A stretch of DNA of 41,097 nucleotides from Bacteroidota bacterium (GTDB lineage Bacteria > Bacteroidota > Bacteroidia > Chitinophagales > Chitinophagaceae), in the NCBI GenBank assembly GCA_025352905.1, contig JANXRX010000250.1, positions 1 to 41,097 on the forward strand, read 5' to 3'. Numbering within the stretch: position 1 is the first letter of the stretch; every line of letters starts with the position of its first letter. A program made the translations under genes and the position numbers. Under the pieces are notes generated by a model. The model made no database searches, was not told the DNA's origin, and saw only the letters and a program-made list of their open reading frames with translations. Below, one piece after another: positions 22,956 through 31,308 of the stretch.

Positions 22956-24461
22956 ATGCAAAAAAAAATCCAGTCAGCGCTTATCTCCGTTTTTTATAAA
23001 GACGGGCTCGAACCCATTGCCAGGCAACTTATGGAATTAGGTATCCGCATCTATTCAACAGGCGGTACCCAAAAATTTTTAGAGGACCTGGGAATTGCGT
23101 GCATCCCGGTAGAATCACTAACTACCTATCCTTCCATATTAGGCGGCAGGGTAAAGACACTGCATCCTGCTGTATTCGGGGGCATCCTTGGCAGAAGGTA
23201 TGAACCGCAGGACCTGGAAGAAATGAAGCAGTTTCATATTCCCGAGATCGACCTGGTAATTGTTGACCTCTATCCTTTTGAGGAAACGCTTCGTAATACC
23301 ACCGAAGAAAAATTCATCATTGAAAAAATTGATATCGGCGGCCCGTCTATGATCCGGGCAGCAGCCAAAAATTTCAGGGATATCACGGTAATCGCGGCAA
23401 AAGATGATTATGGTTCCCTGGAAAAAATATTGGCTGAACAAAAAGGCGAAACCTCTCTCCTCCAGCGTAGATCCTTTGCGGCCAAAGCTTTTGAAATAGT
23501 CATGCAGTACGATATAGCCATCAGCAATTATTTCAATCCCGGGCAATCACAGGTATTACGTTACGGAGAGAACCCGCACCAGAAAGCGGTTTTTCATGGC
23601 AACCTCGATCAGCTGTTTACACAACTCAATGGTAAGGAACTGTCGTACAATAATCTCGTAGACGTAGATGCAGCCATACAACTGATCAGTGATTTTACCA
23701 TAGAAGGTGCCGATAAATGGGGCAGCGTTTTTGCGATCATCAAACACACCAATGTTTGTGGTATTGCAGCAAGAGCTACCGTTAAGGACAGTTGGGACAG
23801 CGCCCTGGCGGGCGATCCTGAAAGTGCATTTGGCGGTGTATTGGTTTGTAACCGGCCCATCAATAAAACAACAGCAGATGCCATCAGCGAAATATTCTTC
23901 GAAGTATTGATTGCGCCTGCTTTTGATAGCGATGCACTCGAAACTTTACAAAGCAAAAAGAACCGCATCCTTCTCCAGCTAACACCAGGTATCCTATCGT
24001 TAAAAACCCCGTCAAAATCACTATTGAATGGAGTACTCGAACAGGATAGCGACGAAGGCAATTTCAGCAAATGGGAAGAAACAGGTGGCAGAGAAACCAC
24101 AACCGCTGAAAAAGAAGAACTGGCTTTTGCAAATATCATCTGCAAGCATTTAAAAAGCAACGCCATTGCGCTTGTCAAAAACAAACAACTGGTGGGCAAG
24201 GGTTGCGGCCAGACAAGCCGTATAGATGCGTTAAGACAGGCGATCGGGAAAGCAAAACAATTCAGTTTCGACCTCCATGGGGCCGTACTCGCCTCTGATG
24301 CGTTTTTCCCTTTCAACGATTGCGTACAGATCGCACATGCTGCCGGCATTGAGGCGTTCATTCAACCGGGAGGTTCTGTAAGGGATAAAGACAGTATCGA
24401 ATACTGTACAACGCATAATTTAGCCATGGTGATGACGGGCATGCGGCATTTCAGGCATTAG
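22956..24461 (+). CDS. purH: Bifunctional AICAR formyltransferase / IMP cyclohydrolase
   Basis: 501 residues from the ATG at 22956, which begins MQKKIQSALISVFYKDG; a TTG nine codons upstream is less likely. The N-terminal MGS-fold IMP cyclohydrolase has IYSTGGTQKFLEDLG and GRVKTLHPAVFGGIL. The C-terminal transformylase has RYGENPHQKAVFHG, the catalytic Lys-His in IIKHTNVCGIA, DPESAFGGVLVCN and the end segment FNDCVQIAHAAGIEAFIQPG. It performs the last two steps of purine synthesis. Length is slightly under the usual 510-530. It follows comEC closely but is functionally unrelated. Confidence 0.96.
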   Translation: MQKKIQSALISVFYKDGLEPIARQLMELGIRIYSTGGTQKFLEDLGIACIPVESLTTYPSILGGRVKTLHPAVFGGILGRRYEPQDLEEMKQFHIPEIDLVIVDLYPFEETLRNTTEEKFIIEKIDIGGPSMIRAAAKNFRDITVIAAKDDYGSLEKILAEQKGETSLLQRRSFAAKAFEIVMQYDIAISNYFNPGQSQVLRYGENPHQKAVFHGNLDQLFTQLNGKELSYNNLVDVDAAIQLISDFTIEGADKWGSVFAIIKHTNVCGIAARATVKDSWDSALAGDPESAFGGVLVCNRPINKTTADAISEIFFEVLIAPAFDSDALETLQSKKNRILLQLTPGILSLKTPSKSLLNGVLEQDSDEGNFSKWEETGGRETTTAEKEELAFANIICKHLKSNAIALVKNKQLVGKGCGQTSRIDALRQAIGKAKQFSFDLHGAVLASDAFFPFNDCVQIAHAAGIEAFIQPGGSVRDKDSIEYCTTHNLAMVMTGMRHFRH

Positions 24462-24507
24462 TGTTGTTCATGGTCCAAAGTCAATAGACCATTGTTGATT
24501 TTTGTTA

Positions 24508-25464
24508 ATGACCGCGGATCTGCGAAAACCAATAACGTTGACAACAAAGCAAAAAGCATATCTCGCTCTAACCTGTACCAGCATTGTATGGGGTACTACC
24601 TGGGTAGCCAGTAAAATAGCTGTGCAGGGAATGCCGGGTCTGCAGGTGGCAGGAATAAGACAATTGACTGGCGGCAGTATACTCATTTCTTTTTTTCTGC
24701 TGAAAGGACAAAAGATTCCGACGCTCACACAATTTGGCTGGCTTATTGGCATGGGAATATTAATGTTCGTATGCTCTAACGGCCTTGCGTTAGTGAGTTT
24801 ACAATATATTCCCAGTGGTTTGAGCGCACTAATTACCGCATTATACCCTTTATGCGTCGTATTAATCGAGTTGGTGCTGTATAAAAATAATAAGATCGGC
24901 CTGTTTACTTTTACGGGTTTGTTCCTGGGTATTGGAGGGATCGTGATCGTTTTTTATGATAATGCGTTTCATGGGCATGCAGAAGGATATGGTTTCGGCA
25001 TTTTTACAGCCATCATCTCTATGATCGCCTGGGCCATTGCCACCATCATTATCGCCAGAAAAAAGATCGGGATGAACCCTTATAATGCTACCGGGTGGCA
25101 GATGTTTACGAGTTCAATCATACTCCTGGGTATTACACGGATATCCGGTAACCATATTCCCATCTCGCAAATTCCGTTTCAGTCCTGGGCTGCCATCGCT
25201 TACCTGGTAATTGCGGGGTCACTGATTTCGTTTGCCGCTTTTATTTATTCGATGAAACATCTTGAACCTTCTATTGCCGCCTTGTATGCTTATATAAATC
25301 CCATTGTGGCTATTATTGTCGGGTCTTTATTAGTAGGTGAAAAACTGACACTCACCATCCTCGCAGGTTCGCTGATCACCTTAGCCGGTGTTTATATTGT
25401 TAACCAGAGCCTGAAAAAACAAAAAAAGAATATTCAACTGATAGATGATGCAGACGGCGTATGA
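24508..25464 (+). CDS. EamA-family (DMT superfamily) transporter
   Basis: 318 residues with ten predicted transmembrane helices in two EamA repeats. The first repeat starts ALTCTSIVWGTTWVASKIAV and includes YIPSGLSALITALYPLCVVL; the second contains MKHLEPSIAALYAYINPIVA and LLVGEKLTLTILAGSLITLA. These are the standard metabolite or drug exporter signatures; the substrate cannot be predicted. The start is placed at the ATG at 24508; a TTG six bases upstream is possible. It lies 46 bases after purH, and its 3' end overlaps the convergent deacetylase gene by 31 bases. Confidence 0.93.
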   Translation: MTADLRKPITLTTKQKAYLALTCTSIVWGTTWVASKIAVQGMPGLQVAGIRQLTGGSILISFFLLKGQKIPTLTQFGWLIGMGILMFVCSNGLALVSLQYIPSGLSALITALYPLCVVLIELVLYKNNKIGLFTFTGLFLGIGGIVIVFYDNAFHGHAEGYGFGIFTAIISMIAWAIATIIIARKKIGMNPYNATGWQMFTSSIILLGITRISGNHIPISQIPFQSWAAIAYLVIAGSLISFAAFIYSMKHLEPSIAALYAYINPIVAIIVGSLLVGEKLTLTILAGSLITLAGVYIVNQSLKKQKKNIQLIDDADGV

Positions 25465-26768
25465 ACCGTACCATTCTTTTCAAGGAACTGCGCATACATA
25501 TCCCTCCAGGCGATCCACTCACGCTGTTCCGTTAGAAAATGATTGTGGAAAAGTGTAATGAATTCGCCATTCACTTTTTTTACCGTATCATGATAATACT
25601 GCATTTCTTCACCGGCTTCCGTTGCTGAATATCCCTGTTGAAAAAAAGAATTGGCCTCCATAAAACAGAAAGGATGGATCGTGAGCGCAGTTACGGTTTC
25701 TTTTTCCAGGTCATACCATCGGTAAGGCAAGGCATAAGACGCCCTGAATCCATTGATGGTGCCGTAGGCCATCGAATAATCCGCAGTAATTCCTGCCGCA
25801 ACCAGGCGCCGGTAAGTATGTGGAACAGTGAAACGCAGGTAATGATTTCGTGAAATAGAGACCGGGTTACCGGTGATCATTCCGAGCATATCCAGTTCTT
25901 TCTGTAACAGCCACCCGTCTGTTCCGCTTTGCCAGGAGGGGTGCAGACCCGAGGTATATTTTACTGAAAGCCTTCGGTACAGGCCTTGCAATACTTTTGA
26001 CCGGGCCGGGAGATTTTTATCGTATTGTCCCCTTTTAATGATCGTCAGAAAAAAATAAATAGGCTCCAGGTGATATTTCTCATGCAATTGATCCAGCCAG
26101 TCAAAGGTATCAAAAGGATCTTTTTTTCTTCCGCTGTACACATTCCCCCGCTCCATCACCTGTTCAAACCTTCCCATGAACATGTCGCGGTAAAATCCCA
26201 GTACATTTTTCCACACAGGTTTATGCAGGTAACTGAATGCCATATCAATATCATAGGTAGGAGTAAACCGGAAAGGAGTATGGACAAATGTTAGTTCTGA
26301 AAAACGTGCCCCTAGTAATTGTATCAATTTTTGTACCCAGGTATTTACCAATGGTAACCGGAGAAAGCCTTCTTTGTACGCCAGGCTGTTGGTATGCCAG
26401 TACCTGCCATACTCATCGGGCTCATAAGGAAGGTATTCTTCGTACCGGGAAAGCAGGTAAAAAGAGGCAGAAAAAATATCAAACGGAAGATCGCCACCTG
26501 TTCCAAAAAAAACGGGATTACCCTCCCATTCAAAACAATCCGTTTTCTGTTCACGAATCGTGTCTTCGCTCAATAATCCATATGGCTGTATCCACAATCC
26601 TTCGTTGCCTATCCTTTCTGCTGAATAATTGATTTTGGCGCCGGTATGTTCAAGAAATGTTTTTTTTGAATCGGTCAGCAACCCGTCGGTTCCTAAAAGT
26701 GTATCTGCTATATAAGACAGCCGTACACCGATCTGCGTACAATAGATAAGCAGCTTTGCGTTTGCCAA
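25434..26768 (-). CDS. Polysaccharide deacetylase family protein
   Basis: 444 residues. An N-terminal region of about 170 residues, with FSASFYLLSRYEEYLPYEPD, is characteristic of Bacteroidota members of this group. The NodB-like barrel follows, with FTPTYDIDMAFSY for the metal-binding Asp motif and SGLHPSWQSG for the His site, and a late LFHNHFL. Classical members remove acetyl groups from GlcNAc polymers; for this subgroup the substrate is not known. It has no obvious signal peptide. Its start is 17 bases after the lutB stop, so it seems to be the last gene of the mutY-to-deacetylase transcription unit. Confidence 0.82.
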   Translation of the reverse strand: MANAKLLIYCTQIGVRLSYIADTLLGTDGLLTDSKKTFLEHTGAKINYSAERIGNEGLWIQPYGLLSEDTIREQKTDCFEWEGNPVFFGTGGDLPFDIFSASFYLLSRYEEYLPYEPDEYGRYWHTNSLAYKEGFLRLPLVNTWVQKLIQLLGARFSELTFVHTPFRFTPTYDIDMAFSYLHKPVWKNVLGFYRDMFMGRFEQVMERGNVYSGRKKDPFDTFDWLDQLHEKYHLEPIYFFLTIIKRGQYDKNLPARSKVLQGLYRRLSVKYTSGLHPSWQSGTDGWLLQKELDMLGMITGNPVSISRNHYLRFTVPHTYRRLVAAGITADYSMAYGTINGFRASYALPYRWYDLEKETVTALTIHPFCFMEANSFFQQGYSATEAGEEMQYYHDTVKKVNGEFITLFHNHFLTEQREWIAWRDMYAQFLEKNGTVHTPSASSIS

Positions 26769-26785
26769 TTACTGATGATTAAGGG

Positions 26786-28171
26786 TTACTGATTCTCTCG
26801 CTCTTTCCATAATTCGTTAAATGTTTTCTGGCTAAAACCGAGCTCACTCCTATGCGTTGTCCATCCTTTAAAAACTTTATTTACCACCCAGTTCTTCATT
26901 TTACCGGTTCCCATATTCATCATTACCCTGTTGAGGCTGGCTGTTTTCCAGACTTTCCAGGCGATACGTTCTGCTATGGTGCTGGAACCTTCTGCTACCG
27001 CTTCATGCCGGTTCTCTAATAATAATTCGTGCAGGTTGATACGAACGGGGCAAACCTCCGTGCAATTACCGCATAAAGAGGATGCATAGCTGAGGTGTTT
27101 GTATTCTTCCATCCCGCTTAAATGCGGCGTGATCACTTCGCCGATTGGGCCGCTATACGTGGTTTCATACGCATGGCCGCCGATATTTTTATAAACCGGG
27201 CATGCATTTAAACAGGCGCCGCAACGGATGCAATACAAGGCTTCCCGCACGGCTGGGTTATCAAGCAGGCGGGTACGGCCATTATCTAATAAGATCACAT
27301 ACATTTCTTCCGGGCCGTCAATTTCGCCAGGTTGGCGCGGGCCGGATACAATGGTATTATATACAGTTACCTGCTGCCCGGTACCATAGGTTGCCAGTAG
27401 CGGCCAGAATAAAGAAAGGTCCTGTATAGACGGAATCATTTTTTCAATACCAACCACAACGATATGTGTTTTGGGCCAGGCACAGCTCAGCCGCGCATTG
27501 CCTTCGTTCTCTGTAACCGCAATGCCGCCGATATCTGCTATAATAAAATTGGCCCCCGTTACACCTACCTCGGCCTGCACATACTTATCGCGTAATATCT
27601 TCCTGGCAACAAGGGTCAGTTCTTCGGGCGACAACCCTGAAGGGGTACCGAGTTTGTCTGCAAAAAGCCGGGCTACATCTTCCTTGCTTTTGTGCATGGC
27701 AGGTGTTACAATATGGTAAGGCGCCTCGCCATCCAGTTGCTGAATGTATTCGCCAAGATCTGTTTCTACACTTTCAATACCTACGGATGCAAGGTATGGG
27801 TTCAGATGAATCTCTTCGGTTACCATACTCTTGCTTTTCACGAGCATTTTGCAGTTTTTTGCTGCACAGATCTTTCCTATCTCTTCCAATGCCTGCTGTG
27901 CATTTTCTGCCCAGATCACTTTTGCGCCGCGTGCAGTGATCTTTCTTTCAAATTCTTCGAGGTACCTGTCTAAATGTTCTATAGCGTCCCATTTCCGGTT
28001 CTTTGCCCGCTCACGGGCCAGCATCATATTTGAGAATTGTTTTTTTCCCTGTGGCACTACCGCATTATACCTCGCAATATTATAATTGATCTTCCGCCTG
28101 TGTTCCAGGTCGGCTGCCTTAATGGTGCTTTTGGCAATAAATGATGCAGCATTATCTTTCATGTGAGGCAT
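26786..28171 (-). CDS. lutB: LutB-type lactate utilisation iron-sulfur protein
   Basis: 461 residues, normal for LutB/YkgF. The N-terminal LutB/LutC-like domain (about 60-290) contains VKSKSMVTEEIHLN and GVTGANFIIADIGGIAVTEN. Two ferredoxin-like cysteine clusters follow: Cys314-317-320-324 (CIRCGACLNACPVY) and Cys367-370-374 (CGNCTEVCPV). The C-terminal DUF3390-like segment completes the family layout. LutABC oxidises L-lactate to pyruvate; LutA and LutC are not adjacent here, so this may be an isolated copy or its partners lie elsewhere. An internal ATG at 28162 is an alternative start. The start codon directly abuts the stop of the DUF3109 gene. Confidence 0.92.
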   Translation of the reverse strand: MPHMKDNAASFIAKSTIKAADLEHRRKINYNIARYNAVVPQGKKQFSNMMLARERAKNRKWDAIEHLDRYLEEFERKITARGAKVIWAENAQQALEEIGKICAAKNCKMLVKSKSMVTEEIHLNPYLASVGIESVETDLGEYIQQLDGEAPYHIVTPAMHKSKEDVARLFADKLGTPSGLSPEELTLVARKILRDKYVQAEVGVTGANFIIADIGGIAVTENEGNARLSCAWPKTHIVVVGIEKMIPSIQDLSLFWPLLATYGTGQQVTVYNTIVSGPRQPGEIDGPEEMYVILLDNGRTRLLDNPAVREALYCIRCGACLNACPVYKNIGGHAYETTYSGPIGEVITPHLSGMEEYKHLSYASSLCGNCTEVCPVRINLHELLLENRHEAVAEGSSTIAERIAWKVWKTASLNRVMMNMGTGKMKNWVVNKVFKGWTTHRSELGFSQKTFNELWKERENQ

Positions 28172-28759
28172 TTATTTATTTTCTTTCAGATGCTCCGCAG
28201 CAGCGGCCAGTGCTTCATAAAACGATTCCCCGTATTTGCGGATCAATGAATCTTTCAGGAAAATATACACCGGCATTTTTAATTTTTTACCCAACGTACA
28301 GGCCGCCTGGCAAAGATCTTCCCTTGGTTCGTAGTTCACATATTCCATATCCGGATCGCGTTTGTTTTTTTGAATCCTGATCGGGAACAGGTGGCAACTT
28401 AAGGGTTTTTTCCAATCCAACTGTCCTTCATTGTAGGCCTGTTCAATACTGCATTTAATGATCCCCTGCTTATCCCGGTAGCCATAGGCACAAATGGCGC
28501 CGTTAATGGTTGGGGTAACCCAGCCGAATTCCTTATCATACAGGTATTTGCCCTGGCGCTCCACTTCCCGGATACCTTCAGGGGTCATAAAGGGCTTAAT
28601 TACCTCGTAATATTCTTTGAGTTTTTCCAGCTCCCATTTTTCCATCGGGGCGCCCGCATCGCCATCTTCACAGCAGCCCCCCTTGCAACGGCTCAGGTCG
28701 CAGACAAACTGTTCTTCAATTACCTCGTCACTTACTAAAATATTATCGATAGCTATCAT
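28172..28759 (-). CDS. DUF3109 family cysteine-rich protein
   Basis: 195 residues beginning MIAIDNILVSDEVIEEQFVC, a phrase typical of DUF3109. Cysteines occur in the pattern CDLSRCKGGCCEDG, then ICAYGYRD, IKCSIEQAY, LSCHLFPIR and LCQAACTLGKK, resembling the YkgJ-type Fe/Zn-binding arrangement. The function is unknown. It sits between gldD and lutB on one strand, 42 bases after gldD and directly abutting lutB, so it may assist the iron-sulfur LutB; that link rests only on position and on the cysteine content. Confidence 0.88.
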   Translation of the reverse strand: MIAIDNILVSDEVIEEQFVCDLSRCKGGCCEDGDAGAPMEKWELEKLKEYYEVIKPFMTPEGIREVERQGKYLYDKEFGWVTPTINGAICAYGYRDKQGIIKCSIEQAYNEGQLDWKKPLSCHLFPIRIQKNKRDPDMEYVNYEPREDLCQAACTLGKKLKMPVYIFLKDSLIRKYGESFYEALAAAAEHLKENK

Positions 28760-28801
28760 TTCAAAGGGCCTTATCTGGGCTTTTCAAAGATAATTGAATT
28801 A

Positions 28802-29389
28802 CTACCGCCACCGGAAAGTACTTACCAGGTGCTTCATATCCTGCAACAGGAAAGTGTTCACAATACCCAGAGAATCGGCATTGGGTGTGGCGTTGAAATA
28901 CAGGGCGCCGCGGAGAAAGTGTTTGACAGAATCTGTCAGGAAGAATTGATTGGCCGTAGCCACATTGCCCCCTACTGTAAAAAAAACACCATGAATATGA
29001 TTGGGTGTAGTAAAAGCCGTATCCTCGATCGAATACGCCATGGAGGTATGTTTACCAGTAAGGTCAAATGCGTTCTTTACCAATGTATCCAGAACATTTT
29101 TGCCGATCTCTTTGTAACTCACATAGATCCTGCCGCTGAACTGCGGAAAATCCACATTGATCCACCAGGGATTCTCCGTGGCCTCCCCAAAAAAAGTGCT
29201 GTCCTTGACCACTTTTGCGTATACCGGATACTCAAAAGAATAGGGATAGCCCGGCATATCGAACACCTGGTATTTTTTTTCAGGAAAATTGATTTGATAA
29301 TAACCGGACGGCTTCGGTGTATACGTACTGTTACACGCAACACCAAACACCAAACACCAAACACCAAACAAAATAAGCACTCCTTTCAT
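28802..29389 (-). CDS. gldD: Gliding motility lipoprotein GldD
   Basis: 195 residues. Residues 1-19 form a type II signal peptide ending GVAC, giving an N-terminal lipidated Cys. The mature part has YTPKPSGYYQINFPEKKYQ, YPYSFEYPVYAKV, NPWWINVDFPQFSGRIYVSY and a MKHLVSTFRW end, all typical of GldD, which is needed for gliding and type IX secretion in Flavobacterium johnsoniae. The start is 2 bases after the gldE stop, the conserved gldE-gldD arrangement. Unusually, the signal peptide is encoded by four perfect copies of TTTGGTG, producing a period-7 peptide FGVWCLV-FGV with an extra Cys in the hydrophobic core. Confidence 0.92.
   Translation of the reverse strand: MKGVLILFGVWCLVFGVACNSTYTPKPSGYYQINFPEKKYQVFDMPGYPYSFEYPVYAKVVKDSTFFGEATENPWWINVDFPQFSGRIYVSYKEIGKNVLDTLVKNAFDLTGKHTSMAYSIEDTAFTTPNHIHGVFFTVGGNVATANQFFLTDSVKHFLRGALYFNATPNADSLGIVNTFLLQDMKHLVSTFRWR
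29341..29368. repeat. Perfect heptamer tandem repeat (CACCAAA)x4 inside the gldD signal peptide
   Basis: Four perfect copies of CACCAAA (TTTGGTG on the coding strand) lie in codons 8-16 of gldD. Because 7 is not a multiple of 3, loss or gain of one unit would shift the frame immediately after the start. Confidence 0.95.
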
Positions 29390-29391
29390 AA

Positions 29392-30738
29392 CTATTCCTC
29401 TTCAGATTGCGGTTTTATCGTAACCTTTATTTTTTCTATCCGGTTCTTGGCTACTTCCAGTACGGTAAATTCAAAATCGCCCGAATTTACTACCTGTGTT
29501 ACTTTAGGGATCTCACCTGCCAGTTCCAGCACAAGGCCCGCCAGTGAATCGCTTTCTCCTTTCACGCCATCAAAGGTGTCGGTCTGCAGTTCCATGATCT
29601 TGCATACATCATTGATCATCGTGCGTCCTTCAAAAATATAGTTCCGGTCGTCCAGCTTTTTATAATTGCTTTCTTCCTCATCAAATTCATCTTTGATCTC
29701 GCCGATCACTTCTTCCAGTATATCCTCCAGCGTTACAATACCGCTGGTTCCGCCAAACTCATCCACCACCACCGCGAAATGGATCCTCTTTGCCTGGAAT
29801 TCTTTTAAGAGGTCCTCAATAAATTTTTGCTCATGTACAAAATAAGGCTGCCGTAACAGGCTGTGCCAGTCAAAATCGTCGGACTGATCCAAATAAGCCA
29901 GCAGGTCCTTGGTATGGATCATACCGGCTACATTATCCAGGTCCTCTTTATAAACAGGCAGCCTGCTGTATTGCAGATCCTTGACCATTCCTATGAGCTC
30001 TCCAAAGGAAGTCTCTTCATCAACACCATGCACATCCACCCTTGTCTTCATGATCTGCTTTACGGTGATATTGCCAAACTTTACAATGCCTTTCAGGATA
30101 TTTTTTTCATTTTCTGAAGCGGTATTCTGCGTGGTAATATCAATCGCATGATCCAGTTCTTCCAGGCTATAGGCACCGTTGGTTCGGTGTGCGAGTTTTT
30201 TTTCCATAATATCGGAATACTTTACCAGCCACCTGCTCAATCCCCGGCAGATATAGGAAACCCCCTGGATAATGCCCCCGAAGTCTTTGGCGAAGCGGAT
30301 ATTACTTTGTGTAGCCAGTACTTTTGGCATGACTTCCCCAAATAATACCAGCAGGAAAGACACTACGATCACTTTGATCACAAAGGCGAGCCAAACGCCA
30401 TTGAAGTGTTCGAAGTTGATCATATCATCTATCAGCAGGTTTGAGATGATGATGATAGAAATATTGATAAAACTGTTGGCGATGAGTAAGGAAGCGAGCA
30501 GTATTTTGGGTTCTTCGAGAAGGTCAACAATTCTTTTATAGGCGGGCTGCTGTTTGGATTTGAGCAGGTTCACATCCTTGTACGTAAGTGAAAAAAAAGC
30601 AACTTCTGATCCGGATATCACAAAAGAAAGAAATAGCAGGATGAAGAGTACCACTACCAGCATGGTAGTACCCTGCGCCTGTATGGCTGACAATAAAACG
30701 GGGTTGGAGAATATTTGCAAAACCGGGTGATGATCCAA
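29392..30738 (-). CDS. gldE: Gliding-associated membrane protein GldE (CNNM/CBS/CorC-HlyC family)
   Basis: 448 residues. An N-terminal CNNM transmembrane domain (about 20-200) has LSFVISGSEVAFFSL and several helices; a CBS-domain pair (about 215-340) has TRVDVHGVDEETSFGELIG and HFAVVVDEFGGTSGIVTLED; a CorC/HlyC domain closes the protein (about 355-440, FEGRTMINDVCKIMEL). This is the layout of TlyC-like transport-associated proteins. In F. johnsoniae gldE lies directly upstream of gldD and extra GldE can partly compensate for some GldD defects. Here gldE follows ssb by 90 bases and gldD by 2, the conserved order. Confidence 0.93.
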   Translation of the reverse strand: MDHHPVLQIFSNPVLLSAIQAQGTTMLVVVLFILLFLSFVISGSEVAFFSLTYKDVNLLKSKQQPAYKRIVDLLEEPKILLASLLIANSFINISIIIISNLLIDDMINFEHFNGVWLAFVIKVIVVSFLLVLFGEVMPKVLATQSNIRFAKDFGGIIQGVSYICRGLSRWLVKYSDIMEKKLAHRTNGAYSLEELDHAIDITTQNTASENEKNILKGIVKFGNITVKQIMKTRVDVHGVDEETSFGELIGMVKDLQYSRLPVYKEDLDNVAGMIHTKDLLAYLDQSDDFDWHSLLRQPYFVHEQKFIEDLLKEFQAKRIHFAVVVDEFGGTSGIVTLEDILEEVIGEIKDEFDEEESNYKKLDDRNYIFEGRTMINDVCKIMELQTDTFDGVKGESDSLAGLVLELAGEIPKVTQVVNSGDFEFTVLEVAKNRIEKIKVTIKPQSEEE

Positions 30739-30802
30739 AACGAGTGTTTTTAGTTAACGATAAGGCGCCCGGGGTTTGCATGCCGGCGGCATCCTGTAAA
30801 TA

Positions 30803-30810
30803 CAAAAGTA
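30803..30810 (-). promoter_or_regulatory. Possible internal promoter for gldE-gldD
   Basis: On the minus strand the box reads TACTTTTG, an exact TAnnTTTG match, about 65 bases before the gldE ATG and inside the 90-base ssb-gldE gap. I cannot see a TTTG at the expected -33 distance, so support is partial. Confidence 0.35.
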
Positions 30811-30828
30811 TTGCTTCTGCAGGTATCA

Positions 30829-31254
30829 TCAGAAGGGTAATGTTTCACCCGGATCAGCCAGTGGCGGCACATCATCGCCTCCATAACCTTCCAGGGAATC
30901 TCCCTGCCCGCTATGTCCTTCGCCCCGTTTATCCAGCATGATCAGGTTATCGCCCACTACTTCGGTAGCAAATTTTTTATTTCCCTCCTTGTCTTCCCAG
31001 CTGCGTGTACGCAACCTTCCTTCTACATAGATCAGGCTGCCTTTGTGCAGGTATTTTTGTGCCAGCTCGGCCAGGCCTCTCCATAATACAACTGTGTGCC
31101 ATTCTGTTTGCGAAATCAGTTTCCCCGACCTGTCTTTGTATGTTTCCGTGGTGGCCAGGGGAAATTTAGCCACTGCAATATTACCCTCCAGGTGCTGTAC
31201 ATCCGGGTCCTTTCCCAGGTTGCCGATCAGCATAACTCTGTTAACTCCTCTCAT
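30829..31254 (-). CDS. ssb: Single-stranded DNA-binding protein
   Basis: 141 residues with an OB fold starting MRGVNRVMLIGNLGKDPDVQ, then TEWHTVVLWRGLAELAQKYL, KGSLIYVEGRLRTRSWED and KFATEVVGDNLIML. The flexible tail ends LPF, a variant of the DDDIPF tip that recruits repair partners. It coats single-stranded DNA in replication and repair. The position between mutY (54 bases upstream) and gldE is conserved in Bacteroidota. Confidence 0.96.
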   Translation of the reverse strand: MRGVNRVMLIGNLGKDPDVQHLEGNIAVAKFPLATTETYKDRSGKLISQTEWHTVVLWRGLAELAQKYLHKGSLIYVEGRLRTRSWEDKEGNKKFATEVVGDNLIMLDKRGEGHSGQGDSLEGYGGDDVPPLADPGETLPF

Positions 31255-31308
31255 ACGATAGGTTTTAAATTCGTTACAGGCTTGAATTACTCTTAAAAAT
31301 AACTTTTT

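Noticed and set aside
24469-24491. Weak hairpin ATGGTC...GACCAT after purH as terminator
   Set aside because: Only a 6-bp stem with an 11-base loop and a broken T run; not convincing.
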